This document shows positions 17,265 to 28,338 of a DNA stretch of 64,000 nt, one piece after another; position 1 is the stretch's first letter; the number at the start of each line of letters is the position of its first letter. The translations under genes and the position numbers were made by a program. The notes beneath the pieces were generated by a model. The model was given only the letters and a program-made list of their open reading frames with translations. It ran no database searches and was not told where the DNA came from. Source of the stretch: Blastobasis lacticolella. Its lineage: Eukaryota > Arthropoda > Insecta > Lepidoptera > Blastobasidae. Location: the NCBI GenBank assembly GCA_905147135.1, contig LR990048.1, positions 3,084,563 through 3,148,562 on the forward strand. Reading direction: 5' to 3'.

Positions 17265-20225
17265 TTATGGGACAGACTGTAGAAGATAAGCTTTAACCAG
17301 CCTTTTAAAAGATGGTGCAGTTTTGGCTAGTCGGATGTCCACAGGCAATGAATTCCACAATCTAATCGAGTGGACAGTAAAAGATTTGGAATAGAAATTA
17401 GATGAGTGAAGAGGAATATTAAGGAGTAAATTATCAGAAGAGCGGAGGGGAAGGGAGTGAGAGGAAGATAGAAACTGGAAACGTTCCTTAAGGTAGGATG
17501 GGGTAATGGGATTGAATAGTACCGCATATAAAAGGGAAAGCATGTGAAGGTCCCTACGTAAGCGGACCGGCAGCCACATGAGCTGTTTACGGTACTCCGA
17601 CACATGATCGTATTTACGTAAACCGAATATGAACCTAATACACATGTTTTGGAGGCGCTCCACTTTGCCGTACTGTTCAGCCGTGATGTCAGGGTAGCAG
17701 CAATCTGCATAATCAAGGATGGGATGTAGGAGACCCTGAGCAAGCGCAATCTTCGTGGAAGTGGGTAAAAAGTTTCGGAGTCGTTTAAGTGATTTCGAGG
17801 CAGCGTAGATTTTCCTGCTCACGTCTGTAAGCTGGTCACCCCAAGAAAGTGTATTATCAAAGTAAACACCCAGATTCTTAACCTTTTTGCTAAATGGTAT
17901 TTGTATATTGTTGAAACAGACTGGCGGCAGCCCCGTAAAATCGATCTTTGAGATAAAGTAAGGACTTCCAATAATAATAGTCTGTGTTTTGTCTGGATTA
18001 ACCTTGAGCCCGTATTTACAGCTCCAATCTAAGATGGTATTTAGGTCTTTATTCGTACACGCTATTGCCTCCGCGAGGTCATCATATCGTGCTTGCTTGT
18101 ATATTTGAAGGTCATCGGCATATAGATGGTAATACGAGCTAATATCTTGAGTGATGGAATTAATAAAAATCGCGAAAAGGAGAGGGGAGAGCACGCCTCC
18201 CTGCGGAACTCCAGAGCCAGTCCATGACCAGTTTGACTCCTGATCCTCGATTCTGATACGCTGCCGACGACCGTTAAGATAACTGCGGAACCAATCTATT
18301 GTAGACGATGATAGATTAAGTGACCCCAAGATGGCTAACAGTATGTCGAAGTCAACAGTGTTGAAGGCACTGCTGAAATCGAGTAGCGTAAGAACTGTCA
18401 ACATGCGATTCTCCATGCCCTGCCGAATGTCATCTGAAATTTTAGTCAATGCCGTAACTGTGCTATGGCCAGCGCGGAAACCAGACTGGAAGGAATTAAG
18501 CAGTTTGTGTTCAGCTAGGTAGGAGAGGAGTTGGCGATGGATAAGGCGTTCAAGGACTTTGGATAGGAAAGGAAGTATGGAGATAGGACGGTAGTCTGAT
18601 AGTGATGATGGATTGGATTTCTTTGGCAAGGGGATAATATGAGAGTTTTTCCAGGAATCAGGGAAAACACCAGATTCTACGGAAAAATTGAGGATATGGG
18701 TAACTACCGGCAAAATGACATCCAGAATAGGCAGGATCATCGCACGACTGACGCAGTCACTACCAACGGAGTTGGACGTAATGGCAGTGATGCTCGATTT
18801 GACATCTAGAACCGAAAAATGCGTCAAGGAAAACTCTGGATAGCTGGGCTTTGCATTTTCGGAAATGAGTTTAATAGAGTTGGCTTTAGTCCTACTATCC
18901 AGAAACGAGCAAGAGGAGAAGTGCTGATTTAGGTTGTCAAGATCGAGGGACACTGGTAGCGAGTTATCGCGCTGCCTACCAATACCTAAGTTTTTAAGGA
19001 ACTTCCAGACCTTCCCTGGGTTTTGATTTTCAACCGACTCGTGGATATGGCGGCGCTGCGCATCCCTACATACCTTATTACAATTATTTCTAATCCGCTG
19101 ATAGCGGTCACGGTTCAAAGCTGTCGGGTCGTGTTTAAATTTTAATTTGGCTCTGTTTTTCTTAGCAATCAATACCTTAATGTCATCAGAAAGCCAAGGC
19201 GTAGGCAAATGTTTCATTTTTACTTTACGAAATGGCGCGTGAGTGTCGTAAAGTTCAGTGACAAGTTTTGTAAATAAATTAACCTTTTCGTTCAAATCGT
19301 CACTGTCACCAATAACACTCCAGTCAATCCTCGACGCATCCTTGCGAAGATTTTCCACACACATGCCACAAAAACTGCGCCGCAAAAGGATTTTGGGTTT
19401 GGACTTAGGTGGTCGTATTTTGTACGAAAGAAATATTAAATCATGGTAAGAGAAAGCGTCCGCGGGCAATTGACCATGTTTCACCACGTGTTCAAGAGAG
19501 GAGACAATGATTATATCTAGAAGAGAGGGGGTGCAATTAGGAAAGAAATGGGTCGCACTTGAAGGAAGAATATGCAAATTGCTTGAATCCGTTACTGACC
19601 TCAGCTTTCGTGCTCGGTTGTCGTTTTTTAGGAGGCACGTATTAAAATCACCCATTATTATGGAATGACTATAAGAGGGCGTAAGATTTTCCAAGAGAGA
19701 CTCAAACGAAGAAAAGTAATTTATATGTAGATTAGGGCTATAATAAACTCCAAGGAGGATCTTAGTGTGATGCAGTACAATTTCAAGAAAAATATATTCG
19801 GGCGTATTAGGAGGTGGAGGTTGCTCAGATTTACTAACAATTGAGAAAGGAATATGACTACGGAGATAAACGGCGACTCCACCGTGCGACGAGGAGACCC
19901 TGTCATGACGGATTAATCGGAATCCCGGGATTGAATATAAGTTGGAGTGGAGGGAAGGATGAAGGAAGGTTTCCGAGACTAGAATTGCCTGAATATTTTG
20001 GTCATCGAAAGACATCAACATATCATTAAAGTGAGCTGGGATGCTTTGAGCGTTTATATGGATGACGTTAAAGTTTTTAGACAGTTGGGAAAACTCATCA
20101 CGGAGAGAACCGCTTAAGTTAGCTGATACGCTAACAAAGCTATCGTCGTCGCTTCTCAAATCCTCATGGGAGGACGCAACAGAATGGTATGTTTCATCTG
20201 AAAGTTTGCTTATATCTTTGTCCAT
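17265..20225 (-). CDS. LINE ORF2: APE endonuclease and reverse transcriptase
   Basis: Intact 986 codons. The N-terminal APE-type endonuclease shows NAQSI (58-62), SETFL (84-88), GGVAVYLR (115-122), MGDFN (191-195) and YHDLIFLSY (260-268). RT motifs: DYRPISILP (544-552), FQSGFRAGHST (579-589), LLDFSSAFNTVD (614-625), GVPQGGVLSPLLF (672-684) and YADD (702-705). The thumb and C-terminus include WSCKYGLKVNPDKTQ and a final RLWNSLP-type block. All catalytic residues look present. The endonuclease nicks genomic DNA and the RT copies the element RNA at the nick. Motif style and the TTCA tail point to the CR1/Jockey group; the clade is not settled. No stops or frameshifts. Confidence 0.92.
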   Translation of the reverse strand: MDKDISKLSDETYHSVASSHEDLRSDDDSFVSVSANLSGSLRDEFSQLSKNFNVIHINAQSIPAHFNDMLMSFDDQNIQAILVSETFLHPSLHSNLYSIPGFRLIRHDRVSSSHGGVAVYLRSHIPFSIVSKSEQPPPPNTPEYIFLEIVLHHTKILLGVYYSPNLHINYFSSFESLLENLTPSYSHSIIMGDFNTCLLKNDNRARKLRSVTDSSNLHILPSSATHFFPNCTPSLLDIIIVSSLEHVVKHGQLPADAFSYHDLIFLSYKIRPPKSKPKILLRRSFCGMCVENLRKDASRIDWSVIGDSDDLNEKVNLFTKLVTELYDTHAPFRKVKMKHLPTPWLSDDIKVLIAKKNRAKLKFKHDPTALNRDRYQRIRNNCNKVCRDAQRRHIHESVENQNPGKVWKFLKNLGIGRQRDNSLPVSLDLDNLNQHFSSCSFLDSRTKANSIKLISENAKPSYPEFSLTHFSVLDVKSSITAITSNSVGSDCVSRAMILPILDVILPVVTHILNFSVESGVFPDSWKNSHIIPLPKKSNPSSLSDYRPISILPFLSKVLERLIHRQLLSYLAEHKLLNSFQSGFRAGHSTVTALTKISDDIRQGMENRMLTVLTLLDFSSAFNTVDFDILLAILGSLNLSSSTIDWFRSYLNGRRQRIRIEDQESNWSWTGSGVPQGGVLSPLLFAIFINSITQDISSYYHLYADDLQIYKQARYDDLAEAIACTNKDLNTILDWSCKYGLKVNPDKTQTIIIGSPYFISKIDFTGLPPVCFNNIQIPFSKKVKNLGVYFDNTLSWGDQLTDVSRKIYAASKSLKRLRNFLPTSTKIALAQGLLHPILDYADCCYPDITAEQYGKVERLQNMCIRFIFGLRKYDHVSEYRKQLMWLPVRLRRDLHMLSLLYAVLFNPITPSYLKERFQFLSSSHSLPLRSSDNLLLNIPLHSSNFYSKSFTVHSIRLWNSLPVDIRLAKTAPSFKRLVKAYLLQSVP

Positions 20226-20799
20226 TATAAAATAATATCTAATACGAGTAAATATATATACTTAAATAATAATAAATATACTTATGTAAATTAAAAAAGA
20301 GCGAATAACAGCGTGTGTCGCTATAAATCGCTAGCTATCCGCCAGCAGTGCCTTTGAAAATTCAACACAGTGTAATAAATAGGAACACGCTGCAGTAAGA
20401 ATGACAGATAAACTGCCCCAAGTCTCAAAAGATTAAGATCCGAGACAAGGCTGTCTGGATTATATACCCTTCGCTTATCACTTAAACAGAGCAATAACCA
20501 TAGATAAAAATTTTATGACAGCGGTCAGTGCCCTAGACAGGGCCAAAGACAAAAAAGAAAAAAAAAAAAAGTGTCAGGCAAGACATGACAGCGTCAAAAC
20601 AAAACAAAACAAGTTAAGAAATGAAAGTAGTTTTGAATTTGATTTGGCCCTATAATAATTTGGTAAAAGAAAAAAGGAAGGCAAGAGATAAAGTTTTAAC
20701 AAAATATGCTAGAGGGTGAAAACTAATTGTTTTGTGGGTGAGTAAAACTAATCGAGAAAGGAAGTTATATACAACATAATCATTCCCTACATTTCGCAC
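20226..20799. other. Inter-ORF spacer of the LINE
   Basis: No ORF on the element strand. A-rich tracts near 20553-20570 and 20597-20610 interrupt it. If the two ORFs share one mRNA, ORF2 would need re-initiation or internal entry across this ~570-bp gap. Confidence 0.5.
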
Positions 20800-21594
20800 C
20801 TATGTTTTGCTTGCAGCTTTCCGTCTCGTCTGTACCGGCTGAGTGGGTTTGGACGCCCGTTGAGCTGGTGCCGATGCTTTCGCTTGCCCTGGCGGTGCCG
20901 CTGGAAGTGATGGTGCTGCGTCCGGCTTCAACGGCTTTAGATCAGCCAATGTATGGATTTGATGGCGCTTGCCGTCTGCATCCAAAGCGAAAATGCGACC
21001 CTCGCGAGTCCAACATTTACTCACGCCCAACTGCAGACGGACCTCCTTGAACAGATGATGCCTTCGCGGAGTCAGGAACTCTGATATTGTTATCCCGGAA
21101 CCCTTCAGAGCAGTTTTCGCATACCACATCTTGTCGCGCATCTCAACGTCCCTATACTTTACAAGAATGGGCCTATGCTTACTGTCGTCCTGCAGCGGCC
21201 GTCCCATCCGATGACACTTACTGAAGTTTGTTGAAGTAGTCTGCAATTTAAGCTGTGAAGATGCTATGAGTGCGACACGAGCAGCCACATCCTCTTCGTT
21301 GGCCTCAGGCACGCCATGGACCAGAAGCATCTTGCGTCTTTTTCTCATTTCCATCCTATCCATCTCCACAGTGAGAATCTCAACCTGCATCTGAATTGTC
21401 TTGAGTACCTCAAGAACGAATTGCTTGAACGACAGTAGTTCGGGATCTCGAGAAGTGACAGTGGCAACTGGTTCTAATACAGTGGCAGTGGTAACAGGAT
21501 CAGATGCACCAGTTCTATAGTCTTCCTCGAATTTTGCCATTCTGGTATGGAATAAGGAAGTTAATTCTTCTATCGATTTCTTAATGGCTTCCAT
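20800..21594 (-). CDS. LINE ORF1 RNA-binding protein
   Basis: 264 codons. The N-terminal half is charged and helical (MEAIKKSIEELTSLFHTRMA, VLEVLKTIQMQVEILTVEMD), a likely coiled coil for trimer formation. The middle holds an RRM-like block (KMLLVHGVPEANEED, FSKCHRMGR, RPILVKYRD). A C-terminal domain follows (GITISEFLTPRRHHLF, CWTREGRIFALDADG). The basic/proline tail ends TRRKAASKT. The arrangement is that of the L1-type ORF1 (transposase_22-like) also found in insect CR1-group LINEs, where it packages the RNA. Intact, on the same strand as ORF2. Confidence 0.85.
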   Translation of the reverse strand: MEAIKKSIEELTSLFHTRMAKFEEDYRTGASDPVTTATVLEPVATVTSRDPELLSFKQFVLEVLKTIQMQVEILTVEMDRMEMRKRRKMLLVHGVPEANEEDVAARVALIASSQLKLQTTSTNFSKCHRMGRPLQDDSKHRPILVKYRDVEMRDKMWYAKTALKGSGITISEFLTPRRHHLFKEVRLQLGVSKCWTREGRIFALDADGKRHQIHTLADLKPLKPDAAPSLPAAPPGQAKASAPAQRASKPTQPVQTRRKAASKT

Positions 21595-21650
21595 GTCAGA
21601 CTATATCAATGTTTACACTTGTGTAGTAAAGTTAGTGATACTTGGAGAAA

Positions 21651-22314
21651 GGAGATAACACTTGGCGTTGATGTATACTATCAAATACACATTATACACT
21701 AATTGTAAGTATTAAAATACCAAAATATACTATTAAATACTAATTATTTATAGAGAGAGTTGTTTACTGTGTCACAGTCCTACCCTCCAATCCAAACCAA
21801 TAATATGGTATGCCCGGTAGTAATGGTTTTGGTAAAAAAGGTCCAAACATAATATGATTATGGTTTTAAAAGTTTCATTCAGCTCTGTGCACAGTTCGAT
21901 TTAAACCTTATCCAGTCCACGTACCAAGCGCCAATGTACAAAGTAGGTACAAGTTTGGAAAGTATCCCGTACGTAGCATCAGTGTTGCATTTTACATCAG
22001 AGGCCAATTGCCACTGTCTGCTTATTGTATATTTTTCCAAGAACGTAGGGTTCGCATTTACACTGTACAGCCAACTGATAACTTAATAAAAGTAAGTTAT
22101 CGAACAGGAGAACGTCTGAGAATCCCCGATCAAGTTTACATATACCCAAATATTTCCTAACGTACTCAACCGATTTTATTGAAACTAAGCTAAGAACATC
22201 ATGATTAAACTGGCTTTCAATTAATGAAAACCGCATCGAAATTGGGGACCTACGATGCCACAGACAGATCCATAAATCCACACGTCAAACTTATAACACC
22301 AATCTTTTTTCGTC
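21651..22314. other. Unassigned stretch upstream of the LINE
   Basis: May contain the last bases of the LINE 5' end. No gene, repeat pair or motif recognised. Confidence 0.4.
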
Positions 22315-22510
22315 AGGAGTTTTGCCTGCGACATCTTCCGCGTAAAATTCTGGCCAGATGCCGCCTGATGGAAAGTGGTCACCACTGCGGATAGACATGT
22401 AGCAACACTTATCACTAATGCGTTGTCCACCTTAAAACCTTTATCCCGTTACTCTGAGAGAAAATAGGCAAGTACTAGCCCCTTCACTGCCAAAGCCATC
22501 ATTCCGCAGA
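22315..22510 (-). repeat. LINE-E 3' fragment
   Basis: 'gcctgatggaaagtggtcacca', 'ctaatgcgttgtccacctt' and 'cactgccaaagcca' match 60944-61100 in the same order and orientation. Confidence 0.6.
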
Positions 22511-24232
22511 GGACACTGGAGACCTTGCTCACTGGCTGGAACTACTTACTGACTCCATATATGGAAAATGGAAGCCCCTTACCTAAACCACTGCCTCGAA
22601 CACAAAGCTCCCGAGACTATACCAGTCTCAGATACCGGACTCTGCGAACGTTGCTTAACCTTGGTCATCGGCCTCCACTTGATCAGGGGTTTTATTTTTG
22701 GACCACTCGTACCGACTCGAACGGTTTTCATTTTGATTTTCGGCAGGAAAAGTTATATATTTCGAACAGTGAATTTTAGTGGTTCTAAAATAGTATGCAT
22801 TATGCCTTATAATATTAAATTTTTAATGCTGAACATATAAATTGAAGATCGTTCGACTCGACGCGAGCGGTTCAACACTGTCCAGTGCTGCATCACGCCA
22901 AACACACCTACTATTTAAATTACAATCTATCTCGTCAAGTAAAGTGGCACAAAGAGCTGCACTACGGTGTGAGTGTCGCCCAGCGTAGTCCGTCCAACAT
23001 GTACTTCTAAAGTGGGGTACCTTATAAATAAAAGATTGGATTACACACGAGCTCGCTCTAAAACGGTCCGTTTTATCGGAAATTGTACAAAATCTACCCC
23101 CACACAGCACTCTGCAACACCGAAAAAGCTATCTCTGAATTAAATATACTAAGCACATACATAAAGATCGATTTCAAAATGATATTTGAGTACCATTTGG
23201 ATTTTTACAGTGCTTTTCATATTGCAATAGATTAAAATTGTAATGGAAATGAATTTTAATTTGGGAAGGCTTTTGCGTAGCCGCCAGCAAAAATATTTTA
23301 AGTAAACCGTTTACGTGGCGTCCTTAGAAAAGACTTTCAATATATTTTTTATGCAGTCTGGGCGTCGTGTAAATAGAAGAAAATACAAGGGTGTTAATTT
23401 TTTTCTTTGAAGGTCACGTTACTATTTCGTATTAACTGAGACTGAGTAAACTGTCTAATGGTATTATTTGTATTACGTTATGTTATTTTGTCGGAGGAAG
23501 AATAACTGCTCAAGAAAGGCACGGTTGGGTAATGTGGCCATCAAAAGACTATAGATTTCTATAGTCTATTGGCACTATGTTCTTGTTCGATTCTGATATG
23601 ATTCTGCTATGTAATTTTTACTATTGGATATGTATGAGCGTCAGTAAACCATTAGTATATTATGCTAAAACACGAAAGTAGTTAGACCATCATCAACAAA
23701 GTCGTGGACAAAAGCATATGACTTTATCTAAATAAATAATATAGTTCGCGATACATTTCCGACGCCGCCAACCACGCAAAATAAACCTTATTGACCATAG
23801 AGCAACACAAGTTTCCGTTGAAAACGTTCCATTTCCCTAGAGCGGAAGTGACATGCGACTAACGTATCAGTTGAAATTGGAACGGGCGTTTGAAATTCGA
23901 GACCTACATTGGAACTGGAAGTCAGTTAAAAATTGTGGAACGTCAATTCGCTAGCCAAAAGGTCCGCCTTTGGCAGGTATGATTGGGGAAACATTACCGT
24001 GCAAACGGCGGGAGACTATTCGATTTCCGAGCTCGGGACTCGGCGGGTGTATTTTTTTGCGTCAGCCATTAGTGATGTGACAGTTTGCGACTGGACATGT
24101 CAGTTTTACACGAATGATTAAATTTAATGTAGTGTAATTACAGTTTAAAGTAAGTCCTTACTAAACTCAACCATAAGTCATAGGACTATTAAAAGTTAAG
24201 TTTTATTGATCTGAGAGGATCATCGTTACAGT
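22511..24232. other. Long stretch without recognised features
   Basis: Several frames of 60-95 codons occur on both strands (for example 22823-23110, minus), none with domain motifs, codon continuity or splice sites that I can defend. No internal repeat copies found. Confidence 0.4.
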
Positions 24233-24450
24233 CCATATCAGTCCATTGCAGGACTTAGAGCTTCTCCCACGCAAGAGAAGGTATTGCCATAATCTACATG
24301 CTTGGCAGGCGGGTAGGAGAACGCAGTGTCATAAATATAACAATGGAAAACGCTGCTGCCCATTATCCAGCCTGCGGAGACTATAGAAGTTTTGCCCCGA
24401 AAACCTCGACAGTCGACACCCACGAGTGTAAGGGGTTGCTGCTATTCAAC
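24233..24450 (-). repeat. LINE-D 3' tail
   Basis: Reverse-strand copy: 'agtccattgcaggacttaga', 'caagagaaggtattgccata', 'gcttggcaggcgggtaggag', 'aacaatggaaaacgctgctg', 'gacacccacgagtgtaa'. Matches 60050-60316. Confidence 0.65.
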
Positions 24451-24929
24451 ACTCACTCATCATCTCATCCTTTCTTGATAACGGTATTAAAATCTAGAGA
24501 GAAGATTGTTGAAGAAAAGATTGTTGAGTTATACTACTAGAGTATTAAATTAATATTTAGCTACCTGCTGTCACATGGATGTGGCGTTAATGTCCCGGTT
24601 GTGCTATACTCATTATAATCTTCTGACTGTTACATTATTTGCCGACTCAGAAAAGATATTGTTAAGTCCCTTGTAGGGCGCCAAACTTAGATTATACGGT
24701 CATAAAACAATATTGTGCTGTGGAAAATCTAGAGACCGTGATTTTTAGAAAAACAAAAATACAAATTTTTTGGAGCATAAGCGAGGTGCATCCTCAAAGC
24801 ATTATGCTGAGATTGGTCCATTTTGGTTTCCATTAAATGAGTAGATACTCTACGTGATAGTTAGCGGTAACTGTCGCCCGCACCATCCACGATTCATACG
24901 CTTACGTTTTATAATTTATTAACGGACTC

Positions 24930-25040
24930 ACTACTAAGGATGCTGAAGACTGAGGAAAGTAGACTAAGATGAGCAGAAACACGGATCCCGGGCCGAGCGT
25001 GTCGCGCGGGAGCTCAACAAGATGATGATGATGATACACT
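24930..25040 (+). pseudogene. RTE LINE 3' end
   Basis: 'actaaggatgctgaagactg' then 'gatcccgggccgagcgtgtc' and (GATGAT)n. Parallels 52560-52690, where the same tail follows RTE reading frames. Confidence 0.5.
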
Positions 25041-25854
25041 TACGTTTTACGTAACGAAAATGCAGAACCGCAGGTGCATTGTCACTGTGAGGACTAAGAT
25101 GATAATGAATACCTCTTGTTGGCCTCTTGCCTTCCTGCCAGTCCACCAGTCCTACCAACATATTAGCACATTAAGTTAATAATTTAATGTAACACCGTTG
25201 TAAGTTTGTGTCTAATTATAGGTATAGAACTTTGTCAAACCTGAGGAGTCCGTCTGGGTGTCACTGCGTAGAATAAAAAAAAGTCCCTTGTAGGGCGCCA
25301 GTATTACTTTTAATGCAGTCGTGGCCAATCTCAGCATTATTACAATAAGGCGATTATGCAACGACACCGGGCACATACGTCTCATTGGAGCATAAGCGAA
25401 ATGTTGAAAACCCGAATCTTTCGGCGCCAGGTTCGCCATTCCACTACCCAGCTCAGTCGATATACTTCCACAAAAATATTCACCGACCCCGCCACTTTGA
25501 CTGCAAATGGGTATTGAATACGGAATGGCCTCTCTGATCATCTCTCCGACAAATATGGACAGATATCGTGACTTCGCTTCTGGCATAGTTTCGCCCTACT
25601 CCATTTGATGGAGCTTGAACTTTGTACGATTCTGATTTGATCTCCAGTTACAAGTATGATTGATTGATTACGATTTTTGTCAATACCGGTTTTGAAGAGG
25701 TATTTGTGAAATATGTATGTACAGAAGGCAGCACATCAACCTACACTGTTTATTTGACTTTTAACTATCTCAGATTTTTTGTGAATTTATAATAATGCTA
25801 GCTTATTTTTTATACTGGTGGTGGATAGTTTGATGCGCTAACTTCTGTACCCCA

Positions 25855-25925
25855 GATGTGAGAGCCAATGGCTTACGACGACGCCGAAGACGGGGCGAAG
25901 TGGAGAAGAATGCTAAAGCAATACT
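25855..25925 (+). pseudogene. RTE LINE fragment
   Basis: 'gagagccaatggcttacgac' and 'gaagacggggcgaagtggag' resemble the C-terminal ADARANG...RRGEVEKN codons before the RTE tail (compare 14340-14400). Confidence 0.4.
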
Positions 25926-26024
25926 TTGAGTACAGTTGAGTTGACTGTGCTGTAGCGGTAATGGAATGTAGATATATTCTTAGTTTTATTATTAGTTATT
26001 ATTTTTATTTAAATAAAGAAGATG

Positions 26025-26145
26025 TATGAAAAGAGTTGTGGAGGCTAGGGAATTGTGTCAGGACAGAGCAAAGTGGCGGTCAATAGTGTCTGCCTACCCC
26101 ACCTGTGGGACACAGGCGTGAGCTTTATGTATGTATGTAACAAAA
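26025..26145 (+). pseudogene. LINE-C RT C-terminus and 3' tail
   Basis: Short frame with ELCQDRAKWRSIVSAYPTCG followed by 'gggacacaggcgtgagcttt' and ATGTATGTATGT. This coding copy shows that the 'taaagctcacgcc' repeats at 1850-1935 and 35485-35540 are the same LINE end in reverse. Confidence 0.6.
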
Positions 26146-26520
26146 TCTTGGCGTTAATTTCTCGGTTGTGCCTACGCACATGAGCCCCAGGGGTCCGCCT
26201 TGACCATGATTTGACATATCAGGTAAACACAGTGGACCAGCTGCCATCTGACCTCCGTGACCCAGTTAACAGGTGAACCTGACTAGATTAGTTCATGATT
26301 ATATATTCAGTCGCCTGAATGTGCAGTTTTCTTCACGATATTTTCCCTCACCATAAGAGCATCGGTTAGTGTTCAACTAATCTACACAAAAGATAGAGAG
26401 AGTCATGTCATCGGTACATGAGTACATGGCCGCAATAGGGCTCGCAGTCGAATTTTGTCGAACCCAGCACCTCATGCTTACGGGACGCACACCTTAACCA
26501 CTAGCTAGGCCTCCAACCGA
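26146..26520 (-). mobile_element. SINE-A, minus strand, full body
   Basis: Begins 'aaatcttggcgttaa', passes through all body blocks and reaches the diverged tRNA head ('gctaggcctccaaccgacg'). Inserted immediately after the LINE-C tail. Confidence 0.75.
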
Positions 26521-27635
26521 CGGTGCTTGATTCGATTCAGATGATTATTATATTTAGTTAAAATAAATTGTATCACCGGTTAGTATCCATAAATAAAGAT
26601 ACCGACAGTTAACGCGATACAATAGCAAAAATTTCCATTCATATAAATTTACTTCGAACAAATAATTTTATTTACAGAGATCGTATATCCTGACGGCCGC
26701 GTATCTTTAGCGCGATGTAAAATACCTGCAGCGCCATCTTCCGTCAACGTTAAGTAACTGCGCATCTCTATGTAAGCTTTACTTTGTGGCTTACTCTTAA
26801 TTTGCACGGAGTACCTGCAAAAAAGGTAAAATTACAAAATTTTAACTGCATGTTTGATGAACGGTAACATAAAACAATAATATTATTTTACGAAATTGAA
26901 GTACGCAAAATTCTATCGAGACACATTTAGAAGCTAGTATAAAACGGCTCAGTCAGACACATTCTGTAAATAAGCATTGAGCACTGAACTGGAAATAAAA
27001 TGAAGTACCAAGTAACAAGTCCAATTAGGTTGTCTACTCCATTCTAGTTAGACACTTACTTGAGCGATCTTTAAAATTTAGTTTCACTTGTTAACTTGGA
27101 ACTAAGATTGTTTACTTTTCCAGTTTTCTCAACTTTTAGTTTTACAACTTGTACTTACACATAGTAGATGGTAACAAGTGGTGTAACTTGGCATTTCAAA
27201 TAAAACACTTTTAATAAGGGGCCGTTTACACTTCGTGCCCGCATAGTCACCGCGGAGCAAATATGCAGTCTACGATTCTATTACGCAAATAATGTAAATG
27301 TACACAATTGCACCTAAGTTTACTTAATATAAATAATAAAATTTAAAAAGGGGAATTACTATTCTCGTTGTCCCCATTTCAGAAATTGGGGGACAACGAA
27401 ACTAAAATTCCCGTTGTCCCCCAAATGTTATTGTCATTGGGATGGGACAAATGGGAAATGAACCCAGTCTCCCCTTTTGGCGCGCACACGACGCGGTGAT
27501 TATGAGAGTGCAGCATGACGACTGTGCGGTTGCGACACGATCACTGTAAGCTTTCTGCCATTACTATAGAAATCAAAATTGCTTGTACCTACATTTGAGA
27601 AAAATCGTGCAGAAATCGTGTACGTCTGTATGGAC
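26521..27635. other. Mostly unassigned; small inverted GTCCCC motif
   Basis: 26700-26745 has 'tagcgcgatgta' and 'cagcgccatct' like the TRIM LTRs. 27366-27423 carries CGTTGTCCCC, its inverse GGGGGACAACG, then CGTTGTCCCCC, able to form alternative hairpins. No gene seen. Confidence 0.4.
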
Positions 27636-27637
27636 TC

Positions 27638-27834
27638 TTAAGGCGTGTCCAAACATAGCGCGGCACGAGCGCGGCAGCAACACGCGGCATGTCCAGGAAA
27701 CAATTCTGCCGCGCTCTAGTTAGGACTATTGACGAATGTTTGCGCGCGGCTGTTGTCCAAACAAAGCGCGGCACGCCGCGCGCGGCTGCCGCGCACACAT
27801 GCCGCTCTATGTTTGGACACACCTTTACGGGTTC
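27638..27834. mobile_element. GC-rich MITE with terminal inverted repeats
   Basis: Left end AAGGCGTGTCCAAACATAGC and right end GCTCTATGTTTGGACACACC are inverted copies. The interior is full of GCGCGGC-type subrepeats, including a second internal 'gtccaaacaaagcgcggcac'. No ORF of its own. Confidence 0.65.
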
Positions 27835-27991
27835 ATTGCGGTTTTATTTTTACAATTTTCTTCGAACGCTTCTTCGATAATTAGGTAAGTTTTAACCATT
27901 CAAGCAAGAAGACGGGTGTTGTACTCCCGAAAGATTAAATCGATTTCGATACAGTTTTCTTTATTTCTTAATTATTAGTTTATTTTTATAC

Positions 27992-28338
27992 GAGAGCGTC
28001 GGTGGCCGAGCGGTTAGAATATCCGACTCGTAAGCCAGAGGTCCTGGGTTTGTGAGTACCAATGACTGTTTTCAGAGTTATGTACATTAGCTGAATACTT
28101 TCCGATGCTCATACGGTGAGGAGAAACATCGTGATGAAACTGCACATTCAGGCGACTGGATGTGTAACCATGATCCAATCTGGTCAGGTTCCCCTGGTAG
28201 CAGGGTCATGGAGGTCAGATGGCAGTCGCACCACTGTCATTACCTGACCTGTCAAATCGTGGATCATGGTCAATGCGGACCCCGGGCCCTCGTGCGCGAG
28301 AACACAACCGGGACATTAACGCTAAGATGATGATGATG
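27992..28338 (+). mobile_element. SINE-A, complete with perfect 18-bp target duplication
   Basis: Flanked by ATTAGTTTATTTTTATAC at 27974-27991 and 28339-28356, identical. This fixes the family boundaries: 5' GAGAGCGTCGGTGGCCGAGC, 3' GGACATTAACGCTAAG then (ATG)n. A box intact; the B box region is altered (CTGGGTTTGTGAG). The identical flanks mark it as one of the younger copies here. Confidence 0.92.

Larger units (their letters stand above)
16863..21650 (-). mobile_element. Near-complete CR1/Jockey-group LINE with both ORFs open
   Basis: Minus-strand order: short leader, ORF1 (21594-20800), ~570-bp spacer, ORF2 (20225-17265), ~400-bp 3' UTR ending AATAAAGCGTTATTCATTCA with a (TTCA)n tail at 16863-16895. 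The same 3' end recurs 5'-truncated at 45844-45985, which fixes the terminus. The 5' boundary (about 21600-21800) is not certain and no target duplication was found. Confidence 0.8.

Noticed and set aside
17327..17749. 140-codon minus frame inside LINE ORF2
   Set aside because: Shadow frame of the intact 986-codon ORF2.
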